Of a DNA stretch of 64,000 nucleotides, positions 52,534 through 60,189 are shown one piece after another. Positions within the stretch are counted from its first letter, which is position 1. Every line of letters begins with the position of its first letter. A program made the translations under genes and the position numbers. This stretch comes from Pseudaeromonas paramecii. GTDB taxonomy: Bacteria > Pseudomonadota > Gammaproteobacteria > Enterobacterales > Aeromonadaceae. The notes under the pieces were generated by a model. It was not told the origin of the DNA, ran no database searches, and was given only the letters and a program-made list of their open reading frames with translations. The stretch is from positions 1 to 64,000 of the forward strand of contig NZ_BAABFC010000003.1 of NCBI RefSeq assembly GCF_039540575.1, written 5' to 3'.

Positions 52534-52550
52534 GCCGGCTCTTGTATACT
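52522..52550 (+). promoter_or_regulatory. Promoter of rpoZ inside the end of gmk
   Basis: TTGGCG (52522-52527), 17-base spacer, TATACT (52545-52550). It gives rpoZ-spoT-trmH its own start about 25 bases before the Shine-Dalgarno CTGGAG. Confidence 0.65.
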
Positions 52551-52581
52551 TTCGAGTCATTTTTTATCACTGGAGTCGTCC

Positions 52582-52866
52582 ATGGCACGCGTAACCGTTG
52601 AAGATGCTGTAAAACAAGTGGGCAACCGCTTTGATCTGGTGCTGCTGGCCGCCCGCCGCGCCCGCCAAATCTCTGTCCAGGGTAAAGACCCGCTGGTGGA
52701 TGAAGAAAACGACAAGCCGACCGTGATCGCCCTGCGCGAAATCGAAGAAGGCCTGATCTCCAACGAGTTCCTGGATGCCCAGGATCGCCAGGACATGCAG
52801 GAGCGCGAAGCCAGCGAGCTGGCCGCCATGTCCATCCTGTCCGAAGGTCGTGGCCTGACCCTCTGA
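52582..52866 (+). CDS. rpoZ: RNA polymerase omega subunit
   Basis: 94-residue omega subunit that helps assemble RNA polymerase and takes part in the ppGpp response. Begins MARVTVEDAVKQVGNRFDLV and contains PTVIALREIEEGLIS. The partner gene spoT follows after a hairpin. Confidence 0.97.
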   Translation: MARVTVEDAVKQVGNRFDLVLLAARRARQISVQGKDPLVDEENDKPTVIALREIEEGLISNEFLDAQDRQDMQEREASELAAMSILSEGRGLTL

Positions 52867-52886
52867 TCCTGACCGGATCCCGCAAG

Positions 52887-52910
52887 ACGGCACCCCAGGG
52901 TGCCGTTTTT
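52887..52910 (+). terminator. Terminator-like hairpin between rpoZ and spoT
   Basis: ACGGCACC pairs with GGTGCCGT over a four-base loop, then T5. Probably partial, since spoT has no obvious strong promoter of its own. Confidence 0.7.
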
Positions 52911-53005
52911 GCAGGCGTTTACAAGCGTCCCATTTCGCCGCACACTCAGCCGTAGCAGTCCAGCCCAAGCCCGGGACGGCCCATCGCCCCGCATCGGAGT
53001 CGTAT

Positions 53006-55141
53006 TTGTACCTGTTCGAGAGCCTTAAAGCGCTGATCGCCACCTATCTGCCCGCCGACCAGGTCGCCCGGGTGGAACAGGCCTATGTGGTGGCCCGCGA
53101 TGCCCATGAGGGCCAGAGCCGCTCCAGCGGCGAGCCCTACATCACCCACCCGGTGGCCGTGACCCGCATCCTCGCAGAGATGCATCTGGATCATGAGACC
53201 CTGACCGCCGCCCTGCTGCACGATGTCATCGAGGATACCCCGGTGACCAAGGAGCAGCTGGCGGAGCAGTTCGGTGAGGCGGTGGCAGAGCTGGTGGCGG
53301 GCGTCTCCAAGCTGGACAAGCTCAAGTTCCGCGACCACAAGGAAGCCCAGGTCGAAAACTTCCGCAAGATGGTGATGGCCATGGTGCAGGACATCCGCGT
53401 CATCCTCATCAAGCTGGCGGATCGCACCCACAACATGCGCACCCTGGGTTCGTTACGGCCGGACAAGCGCCGGCGCATCGCCCGGGAGACCCTGGAGATC
53501 TTCGCCCCCATCGCCAACCGGCTGGGCATCCACAGCATCAAGACCGAGCTGGAAGAGCTGGGCTTCGAGGCCCTCTATCCCATGCGCTCCCGGGTGCTGC
53601 GGGAGTCGGTCAAGCGGGCCCGGGGCAACCGCAAGCAGATCATCAACGCCATCCATGACGAGATCCGCGGCCGCCTGCAGGAGGCCCACATCCCGGTGGA
53701 GGTGAAGGGGCGGGAGAAGAACCTCTACTCCATCTACATCAAGATGAAGAAGAAGGAGCTGCAGTTCCACGAGGTGATGGACATCTACGCCTTCCGGGTC
53801 ATAGTGCAGGACATAGACACCTGCTACCGGGTGCTGGGGCAGATGCACAGCCTGTACAAGCCGCGTCCCGGTCGCTTCAAGGATTACATCGCCATCCCCA
53901 AGACCAACGGCTACCAGTCGCTGCACACCTCCCTGGTGGGCCCCCACGGGGTGCCGGTGGAGGTGCAGATCCGCACCGAGTACATGGATCAGATGGCGGA
54001 CAAGGGGGTGGCGGCCCATTGGGCCTACAAGCAGGACGGCGACACCTCGGGCACCACGGCCCAGGTGCGGGCCCAGCGCTGGATGCGCAGCCTGCTGGAG
54101 CTGCAGCAAAGCGCCGGCAACTCCTTCGAATTCATCGAAAGCGTCAAGACCGACCTGTTCCCCGACGAGATCTACGTCTTCACCCCGGAGGGCCGCATCC
54201 TGGAGCTGCCCACCGGTGCCACCCCGGTGGACTTCGCCTACGCGGTGCACACCGACATAGGCCACGCCTGTGTCGGCGCCCGGGTGGATCGGCAGCCCTA
54301 CCCCTTGAGCCGCGCCCTGACCTCCGGCCAGACGGTGGAGATCATCACGGCCCCCGGCGCCCGACCCAACGCCGCCTGGCTCAACTTCATCGTCACCTCC
54401 AAGGCCCGCACCAAGATCCGCCAGTTCCTCAAGAACCTGCGCACCGAGGAGTCGGTGGTGCTGGGCCGCCGTCTGCTCTCCCACGCCCTGGGCAGCAAGC
54501 GGCTCGAAGAGGTGGCACCGGAAAACCTGAAGAAGGTGCTGGAGGATACCCGCCACGACAGCCTGGAAGGCCTGCTGGCGGACATCGGCCTGGGCAATGC
54601 CATGAGCGTGGTGATCGCCCGCCGCCTGCTGGGCAAGGTGGACGAGCTGAACACCGAGACGCCGCCCCAGTCGACCCCGCCCCCCAACCTGCGCAAGATG
54701 GCCATCCGTGGTGCCGACGGCATGCTGGTGACCTTCGCCAACTGCTGCCGCCCCATCCCGGGCGACCCCATCATAGCCCACATCAGCCCCGGCAAAGGGC
54801 TGGTGGTGCACCAGGAGACCTGCCGCAACATCCGCAACTATGGCCGGGAGCCGGACAAGTACCTGCCGGTGCAATGGGATACCGAGGTGGCCTACGAGCA
54901 GGAGTTCCGCACCGGCATCCAGATCGAGGTGGTGAACCATCAGGGGGTGCTGGCCCAGTTGGCCAACACCATAGCTGCCACCGGCGCCAACATCCACAGC
55001 ATCAGCACCGAGGAGAAGGACGCCCGCGTCTATCAGGTGAATCTGCTGATCACCAGCAAGAACCGCGTCCACCTGGCCAACATCATGCGCAAGATCCGGG
55101 TCATGCCGGATGTGCTGCGGGTCAGCCGCAGCCGCCACTAG
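53006..55141 (+). CDS. spoT: Bifunctional (p)ppGpp synthetase/hydrolase SpoT
   Basis: Sets the level of the alarmone (p)ppGpp. The 711-residue protein has an HD hydrolase domain (His48, His72-Asp73 in LLHDVIEDT), a synthetase domain with RVIVQDIDTCYRVLG and GRFKDYIAIPKTNGYQSLHT, a TGS domain at about 385-445 (VFTPEGRILELPTGATPVDFAY) and a C-terminal ACT domain. The start is TTG at 53006, giving MYLFESLKALI, the SpoT N terminus; E. coli spoT is believed to start the same way. No ATG is near. Followed 15 bases later by trmH. Confidence 0.96.
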   Translation: MYLFESLKALIATYLPADQVARVEQAYVVARDAHEGQSRSSGEPYITHPVAVTRILAEMHLDHETLTAALLHDVIEDTPVTKEQLAEQFGEAVAELVAGVSKLDKLKFRDHKEAQVENFRKMVMAMVQDIRVILIKLADRTHNMRTLGSLRPDKRRRIARETLEIFAPIANRLGIHSIKTELEELGFEALYPMRSRVLRESVKRARGNRKQIINAIHDEIRGRLQEAHIPVEVKGREKNLYSIYIKMKKKELQFHEVMDIYAFRVIVQDIDTCYRVLGQMHSLYKPRPGRFKDYIAIPKTNGYQSLHTSLVGPHGVPVEVQIRTEYMDQMADKGVAAHWAYKQDGDTSGTTAQVRAQRWMRSLLELQQSAGNSFEFIESVKTDLFPDEIYVFTPEGRILELPTGATPVDFAYAVHTDIGHACVGARVDRQPYPLSRALTSGQTVEIITAPGARPNAAWLNFIVTSKARTKIRQFLKNLRTEESVVLGRRLLSHALGSKRLEEVAPENLKKVLEDTRHDSLEGLLADIGLGNAMSVVIARRLLGKVDELNTETPPQSTPPPNLRKMAIRGADGMLVTFANCCRPIPGDPIIAHISPGKGLVVHQETCRNIRNYGREPDKYLPVQWDTEVAYEQEFRTGIQIEVVNHQGVLAQLANTIAATGANIHSISTEEKDARVYQVNLLITSKNRVHLANIMRKIRVMPDVLRVSRSRH

Positions 55142-55156
55142 AACTAAGGGAAATCT

Positions 55157-55885
55157 ATGACCCCAGAACGCCTCGCCCGTATCCGTCAGATGCTGGCCAT
55201 GCGCCAGCCCGATCTCACCGTCTGCCTGGAAGAGGTGCACAAGCCCCACAACCTGGCGGCCATCGTCCGCACCGCCGATGCGGTGGGGGTGCACCAGGTG
55301 CATGCGGTCTGGCCCCGCACCCGCATCGCCAAGCGCAAGGGCACGGCCCGGGGCAGTCAGAACTGGGTCGGCGTCAACCTGCATCCGGATATCGAGACGG
55401 CGGTGGGCGAGCTCAAGGCCCAGGGCATGCAGATCCTGGCCACCCACCTGTCCGACACGGCGGTGGATTTTCGCCGCATCGACTACACCCGCCCCACCGC
55501 CATCCTGCTGGGGCAGGAGAAACAGGGCATCACTCCCCAGGCCCTGGCCCTGGCGGATCAGCACATCATCATCCCCATGGTGGGCATGGTGCAGTCGTTG
55601 AACGTCTCGGTGGCCGCCGCCGCCATACTGTATGAGGCCCAGCGCCAACGGGAGCTGGCCGGTCTGTATGGCCGTGGCTGCCTGCTGAGTGCCGAAGAGC
55701 AGAACCGCATCCTGTTCGAGGGCGGTCATCCCATCTTCGCCAAGATCTGTCAGCGCAAGGGGCTGCCCTATCCCCAGCTGGGGGCGGATGGCGAGATACT
55801 GGCGGACGAAGAGTGGTGGCAGAAGGTACAGATGAGCAAGGACGCCTGGAGCCACCTGGACGATGAGGATGATGGGCTGCTGTAA
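55157..55885 (+). CDS. trmH: tRNA (guanosine(18)-2'-O)-methyltransferase
   Basis: SPOUT-class methyltransferase of 242 residues that makes Gm18 in tRNA. It has NLAAIVRTADAVGVH, ILLGQEKQGI and the knot motif IPMVGMVQSLNVSVAAA. C-terminal extension rich in Trp and acidic residues, as in E. coli TrmH (229). Directly follows spoT; the recG gene that normally comes next is not here. Confidence 0.95.
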   Translation: MTPERLARIRQMLAMRQPDLTVCLEEVHKPHNLAAIVRTADAVGVHQVHAVWPRTRIAKRKGTARGSQNWVGVNLHPDIETAVGELKAQGMQILATHLSDTAVDFRRIDYTRPTAILLGQEKQGITPQALALADQHIIIPMVGMVQSLNVSVAAAAILYEAQRQRELAGLYGRGCLLSAEEQNRILFEGGHPIFAKICQRKGLPYPQLGADGEILADEEWWQKVQMSKDAWSHLDDEDDGLL

Positions 55886-55900
55886 AGCGGCACCATCTCA

Positions 55901-55929
55901 CTGACGGACGGCCTGGATGACCCTATAAT
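55901..55929 (+). promoter_or_regulatory. Promoter of pldB
   Basis: CTGACG (55901-55906), 17-base spacer, perfect TATAAT (55924-55929), 33 bases ahead of the start codon. Confidence 0.7.
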
Positions 55930-55961
55930 GTGGGTCTCTTTGACTCCTTGCGTGGCCGATC

Positions 55962-57014
55962 ATGACCTCCAGAATCCTACTGGGCCTGCTGGCCCTGTGC
56001 TTCAGCCTGAGACTCTTTGCCGTGGACAATCCCTACCAGCTCACCACAGAGGCGCAGCTCCCCGCGTTGGCGCCGCAACTGGCCAGCTTCTGGCAACAGC
56101 ATGCCCAGACCGGCCACCTCACCGGGGTGGACGGGGTGCAGCTGGCCTACGCCGTGCTGCGCCACCCCGACAGCAAGGGCAGCATACTGGTGGTGAACGG
56201 CCGCACCGAGAGCCTGATGAAGTACCAGGCCACCGCTTACGATCTCTACCAACAGGGCTACAGCGTCTACCTGTACGACCATCGCGGCCAGGGCCTCTCG
56301 GACCGCCTGCTGCAGGATCACGACAAGGGGCATGTGAACCGGTTCGATGACTATGTCCAGGACATGCGCACCCTGATGGAACAGCTGGTCTTGGCGGACA
56401 AGCCGGCTCACCTCAAGCTGCTGGCCCACTCCATGGGCGGCGCCATCTCCCTGCGCTACCTGGACCGCTGGCCGAACGACTTCGAGGCGGTGGCCCTGGT
56501 CTCCCCCATGCTGGGCATCCGCCTGGCCCCCCTGCCCGATTGGCTGGCCAACCTGCTGACCCGGTTGCTGGACTGGCTGTACGGCCTGTTCGGCGCCGAA
56601 TCCCCCTACGCGCCGGGCACCGGCCCCTACACCCGGGTGCCCTTCCCCGGCAACGAGCTGAGCCAAAGCCCACTGCGCTACGGCCTGTTCCGCGATCTAT
56701 ATGATGCCCAGCCCCAGCTGCGGATCGGCGGGCCTACGGTGCGCTGGATTTACCAGTCCCTGGCCGCCGCCGAGCTGGCCACCGACAGCGGCAGTCGCTC
56801 CCAGGTGCCCCTGCTGCTGATCCAGGCCGGCGGCGACAGCGTGGTCACCCCGGCGCCGCAAGATCGCTTCTGCGCCCTGCGGCAAGCGGCCGGGCACCCC
56901 TGCGAAGGCGGACAGCCCCTGGTGATCCCCGGCGCCTGGCACGATCTGTTCAACGAGGCAGACACCTACCGGCTGCCCGCCCTCACCGCCGTACTGAATT
57001 TCTTTTCGAAATAA
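55962..57014 (+). CDS. pldB: Lysophospholipase L2-like alpha/beta hydrolase
   Basis: 350-residue serine hydrolase. The nucleophile elbow is LLAHSMGGAIS, the acid and histidine are expected in IQAGGDSVVTP and IPGAWHDLFNE, and VNGRTESLMKYQ with YDHRGQGLS mark the PldB/monoglyceride-lipase group. A hydrophobic N terminus (RILLGLLALCFSLRLFAVDN) suggests export or membrane anchoring, a feature I would not expect in a cytosolic copy. pldB-yigL adjacency is the same as in E. coli and supports the name. A terminator follows at 57031. Confidence 0.85.
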   Translation: MTSRILLGLLALCFSLRLFAVDNPYQLTTEAQLPALAPQLASFWQQHAQTGHLTGVDGVQLAYAVLRHPDSKGSILVVNGRTESLMKYQATAYDLYQQGYSVYLYDHRGQGLSDRLLQDHDKGHVNRFDDYVQDMRTLMEQLVLADKPAHLKLLAHSMGGAISLRYLDRWPNDFEAVALVSPMLGIRLAPLPDWLANLLTRLLDWLYGLFGAESPYAPGTGPYTRVPFPGNELSQSPLRYGLFRDLYDAQPQLRIGGPTVRWIYQSLAAAELATDSGSRSQVPLLLIQAGGDSVVTPAPQDRFCALRQAAGHPCEGGQPLVIPGAWHDLFNEADTYRLPALTAVLNFFSK

Positions 57015-57030
57015 ATTTCACTTTCGAACG

Positions 57031-57060
57031 AAGGCCGCGCTTCTCCAGCGCGGCCTTTTT
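57031..57060 (+). terminator. Terminator after pldB
   Basis: AAGGCCGCGC (57031-57040) pairs with GCGCGGCCTT (57048-57057), T5 follows. Confidence 0.88.
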
Positions 57061-57099
57061 GGTTATTATTTGCCCGCCGTCACATTTTCCGAGGTCTGA

Positions 57100-57894
57100 A
57101 TGTTCAAAGTCGTTGTTTCCGATCTGGATGGAACCCTCCTCAACAAGCAGCACCAAGTCTCTGCCCGGACCCGCGAGACGCTGCACACCCTGGTCAAGCG
57201 TGGCATCAAGTTCATGGTGGCCACCGGCCGTCACCATGTGGATGTCCAAGGCATCCGCGATACCCTGGGACTGGATATATTCCTCATCACCGCCAATGGC
57301 GCCGTGGTGCATGACAAGCAGGACAACTGCATCTACAACCAGAGCCTGCCGGTGGCGCTGGCCCAACAGGTGGTGGAGCTGTCGCGTCACGAAGACATCC
57401 GCATCAACATCTATCAGGGTGACCGCTGGCTGGTGGCCCAGGAGAGCCCGGAGCTGCTGGTCTTCCATCAGGAGTCCGGCTTCGGCTACCAGGTGGTGGA
57501 TCCCCTCACGGTGGACAAGCAGAACATCAACAAGATCTTCTTCACCGCCGAGAGCCACGAGGCCCTGCTGCCGCTGGAAGCCAGCCTGTTGCAGCGGTTC
57601 GGCGATGAGCTGGCCATCACCTTCGCCTCCGCCGACAGCCTGGAAGTGATGCCCAAGGGCGTCAACAAGGGCAATGCGGTGCAAGCCGTGCTGGCCCAGA
57701 ACGGGTTTAGCCTGGACGAGACCATCGCCTTCGGCGACGGCATGAACGATCTGGAGATGCTGAGCCTGGTGGGCCGCGGCGTGGTGATGGGCAACGCCCA
57801 TGACCGCCTGATGAAGGCATTGCCGGACCACGATCGCACCCATAGCTCGGATGAAGACGGGGTCGCCCGCTATCTGGAACGGCTGTTTGGCTGA
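57100..57894 (+). CDS. yigL: HAD-family sugar-phosphate/PLP phosphatase YigL
   Basis: 264-residue Cof-type (HAD-IIB) phosphatase. Nucleophile motif VVSDLDGTLLN (Asp8, Asp10), FMVATGRHHVDVQGI, VNKGNAVQAV and GDGMNDLEML as the metal motif. Length and position beside pldB match E. coli YigL (266), which dephosphorylates sugar phosphates and pyridoxal phosphate. Start after GAGGTCTGA. Confidence 0.92.
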   Translation: MFKVVVSDLDGTLLNKQHQVSARTRETLHTLVKRGIKFMVATGRHHVDVQGIRDTLGLDIFLITANGAVVHDKQDNCIYNQSLPVALAQQVVELSRHEDIRINIYQGDRWLVAQESPELLVFHQESGFGYQVVDPLTVDKQNINKIFFTAESHEALLPLEASLLQRFGDELAITFASADSLEVMPKGVNKGNAVQAVLAQNGFSLDETIAFGDGMNDLEMLSLVGRGVVMGNAHDRLMKALPDHDRTHSSDEDGVARYLERLFG

Positions 57895-57973
57895 TTTTGC
57901 CGACTGAGGCCTGTCAATTGGTCTCAATCCAGTCTTAAACTAATGGGCAACTATGCAAATCAAGGAGTTGCCC

Positions 57974-59500
57974 ATGCGTTTCCTGCCCCTGACCGGTTGT
58001 CTGGCCCTGCTGCTGGCCGCCTGCAGCCACCAAGCGACCGTCACGGCCCCCAGCCAGGCCAGCGAGTCTCGCGCTCCCGCCAACCCAGCCAGTGCCGCCC
58101 CAGGCGTGGCCCTGCTGCGTGGCACCCTCAGTGCACAAGGTGGCGAGGCCCGCTTCTCCCCCTGTGGCAGTCAGCAGACCTGGCAGTTGCAGCCCGACGG
58201 CAGCCTGACCCAGGCCTGGCAGGCCTTGGGCCAGCCAGCGACGGCCTATGTGGAGCTGTACGGTAATCTGACCCTGGGCGAGAGCCGCGACAGCCCCCTG
58301 CGCCTGACCAGCAAACGCCTCAACCGGCTCAGCGCAACCCATATCCAGCAGGCCTGCAGCGAAACGGCCGCGGATAGCCGCCTGCTGCTGGCGGGCGAAG
58401 AGCCCGCCCCTTGGGCCTTTCAACTCACCGGCAACCGCGGCGTCTTCACCACAGATGGCCTCAGCCGCACCCTGCAGCTGCAGGATCAGCAGGGCCAGAC
58501 CTCGGGGGCCCAGCAGATGGAGCTGATGGCCGCCGACGGCCGGCAGGCCAAGCTGAGCCTCACCCCTGGCCTGTGCACCACGGACGGCGGCCAGCAGGCC
58601 TGGGGCTGGCAAGCCAGCCTGGCCATGGGCGGTGGTGAGCCGGCCTATCAGGGCTGTGCCCGCCAGGGCCACCTGCTGGCCGAATTGCAGCCCCCCCTGC
58701 AATGGCGCGGTCACTGGGATCTGATGCAGGCGGATTTGGCCCTGACCCTGGCGCCCAACTACCAGAGCACCCTGCTGCTGGTGCGCCAACAGGGTCCCGA
58801 GGTGCTGTATGAAGGAGCCTGGCAGCCCACCGCCGATGGTCTGACGGTGCTGTTCAACCGGCGCAACGGCATGGGTGTGCGGGAGGCCATTCCCTTCCGT
58901 CTGCAGAGCAATCGCCTCACCGCCGACTACCGGCTGCTCAACGGCGGCCAGGTGGACTTCGACAGCCCGTTAAGCCTGGTGCCCGGTACCCTGGGCAGCC
59001 GCCAGGCCGCCCAGCCCGTGCCGGACACACCGCCGGCGGCTGTGCTGCCGGTCAGCCTGAGCGCCGCCAGTACGGCAGATCCCCAGGTGGAACAGGCCCT
59101 GCGGGATTACTTCGTCATGAGCCGCAGCGATCCGCACCAGGCCAGCTACCGCTATGGTCTGCTGGATCTCAATGGCGATGGCCGCCCCGAGGCCCTGGTG
59201 CAGATGAACTGGTGCAGCGGCGGCCAGTGTGTCTGGCTCATCTTCCAGGGACAGGCCCAGGGTTACCGGTTTGCCGCCCGCATCGAGGCGCTGGCCGAGC
59301 CCTTCTACGTGGCCAGCCACACCCAGCGGGGCTGGCATGATCTGCTGGCCCCCGGCATGGCCGGTGCCTGGGTGCAGTTGAGTCATGACGGTATCAGCTA
59401 CCCGGTACGCACCAACGGCGCGCCCCTGGCCTCCGCCAGCCTGTTGGAGGGGGCCACCAAGGTGGCCTTCGGGCAGGGGACCTGGCGCCACCTGCCCTGA
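57974..59500 (+). CDS. Large lipoprotein of unknown function
   Basis: 508-residue lipoprotein; MRFLPLTGCLALLLAACSHQ gives a lipobox LAAC at Cys17. Residues about 40-110 contain a COG3650-like beta domain (GEARFSPCGSQQTWQLQPDGS, AYVELYGNLT), and a similar style domain recurs around 155-260. The last 130 residues carry LLDLNGDGRPEALVQ, an EF-hand/VCBS-like calcium loop, and two Cys in MNWCSGGQCVW. AGGAG at 57963 places the start at 57974; an ATG at 57953 is also in frame. Same direction as olsF but separated by a minus-strand gene. Confidence 0.8.
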   Translation: MRFLPLTGCLALLLAACSHQATVTAPSQASESRAPANPASAAPGVALLRGTLSAQGGEARFSPCGSQQTWQLQPDGSLTQAWQALGQPATAYVELYGNLTLGESRDSPLRLTSKRLNRLSATHIQQACSETAADSRLLLAGEEPAPWAFQLTGNRGVFTTDGLSRTLQLQDQQGQTSGAQQMELMAADGRQAKLSLTPGLCTTDGGQQAWGWQASLAMGGGEPAYQGCARQGHLLAELQPPLQWRGHWDLMQADLALTLAPNYQSTLLLVRQQGPEVLYEGAWQPTADGLTVLFNRRNGMGVREAIPFRLQSNRLTADYRLLNGGQVDFDSPLSLVPGTLGSRQAAQPVPDTPPAAVLPVSLSAASTADPQVEQALRDYFVMSRSDPHQASYRYGLLDLNGDGRPEALVQMNWCSGGQCVWLIFQGQAQGYRFAARIEALAEPFYVASHTQRGWHDLLAPGMAGAWVQLSHDGISYPVRTNGAPLASASLLEGATKVAFGQGTWRHLP

Positions 59501-59506
59501 GCCGGG

Positions 59507-60013
59507 TTAGTTACCGACGGCGTCCACCCGGATCTTGAGATCGGACTGGGGGGCGCCCCGGGTCAGCACCGCCACCCGCTCGGTATTGATGAAGCGCAGC
59601 TGGTTGCCGTCCTCGATGCGGGCCTGCAGGGCATAACTCATGCGTTCATCGATCCGCGCCGGATCATAGTGCAGCTCGAAGGCCAGGGGCGGCTGGTGCT
59701 CGGCGCTGAGGGTCTGGCTAGCCAGCAGGGTGGCCGGCGCATCGGCGCGGGACACATCCACCAGTTGCACCGTCACCACGGCACTGGGGGGGAGGGCGAT
59801 GCGCTGCCGGTACCAGACCTCGCCACGGATCACCCCGGACAGGGTCGCCAGCGCCTCGGCGGGCTTGGCCTCCGGCGCCTGTGTCTCGGTGGCAGAGGAA
59901 GCTGCCGCCGGCGCGGCGGGTGCGGCAGACGGCGTCGCCGGTGTCTTACCATCTGGCTGGCAACCCAGCAGGCTCAGCAGGCAAACGGCCAACAGCACAG
60001 GGGAACGGGTCAT
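59507..60013 (-). CDS. YbaY/YscW-family lipoprotein
   Basis: 168-residue lipoprotein with lipobox LLGC (Cys18) and an Ala/Pro/Thr-rich tether of about 45 residues, then a domain beginning LSGVIRGEVWYRQRIALPPSAVVTVQLVDVS, the YscW/YbaY-type (PF09619) pattern, ending RVAVLTRGAP. AAGGAGA precedes the ATG at 60013. In E. coli YbaY is a lipoprotein of unclear role; it lies tail-to-tail with the 57974 gene. Confidence 0.85.
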   Translation of the reverse strand: MTRSPVLLAVCLLSLLGCQPDGKTPATPSAAPAAPAAASSATETQAPEAKPAEALATLSGVIRGEVWYRQRIALPPSAVVTVQLVDVSRADAPATLLASQTLSAEHQPPLAFELHYDPARIDERMSYALQARIEDGNQLRFINTERVAVLTRGAPQSDLKIRVDAVGN

Positions 60014-60098
60014 GGTGTCTCCTTTAGTCGGGGGTCTCGAATCACTCACCACCATAGCACGAACAAACCGGCGCCACATGACGCCAAGCTGAACCACG

Positions 60099-60138
60099 CC
60101 ATCATGGGGCCGTCACGGAACTGACAAGACAGCGTCAC
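60099..60138 (+). promoter_or_regulatory. Pho-box-like array of four 7-mers
   Basis: Four 7-mers follow each other at exact 11-base spacing: CCATCAT (60099), CCGTCAC (60110), CTGACAA (60121), GCGTCAC (60132). They match the PhoB half-site CTGTCAT/C at 5, 6, 5 and 5 of 7 positions, counting C or T at the last base. The periodicity is the hallmark of PhoB sites. A -10 at the expected distance is not obvious; CATATC at 60171 is further away. Confidence 0.5.
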
Positions 60139-60189
60139 ACCCAGAGGGCAGCCTGAATGCCGATCCTCGGCATATCTTGGAGCCTCACC

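Noticed and set aside
53453..55855. 800-codon open frame on the minus strand opposite spoT and trmH
   Set aside because: It lies wholly antisense to two well-conserved genes, has no recognisable domain and reflects the high GC at third codon positions.
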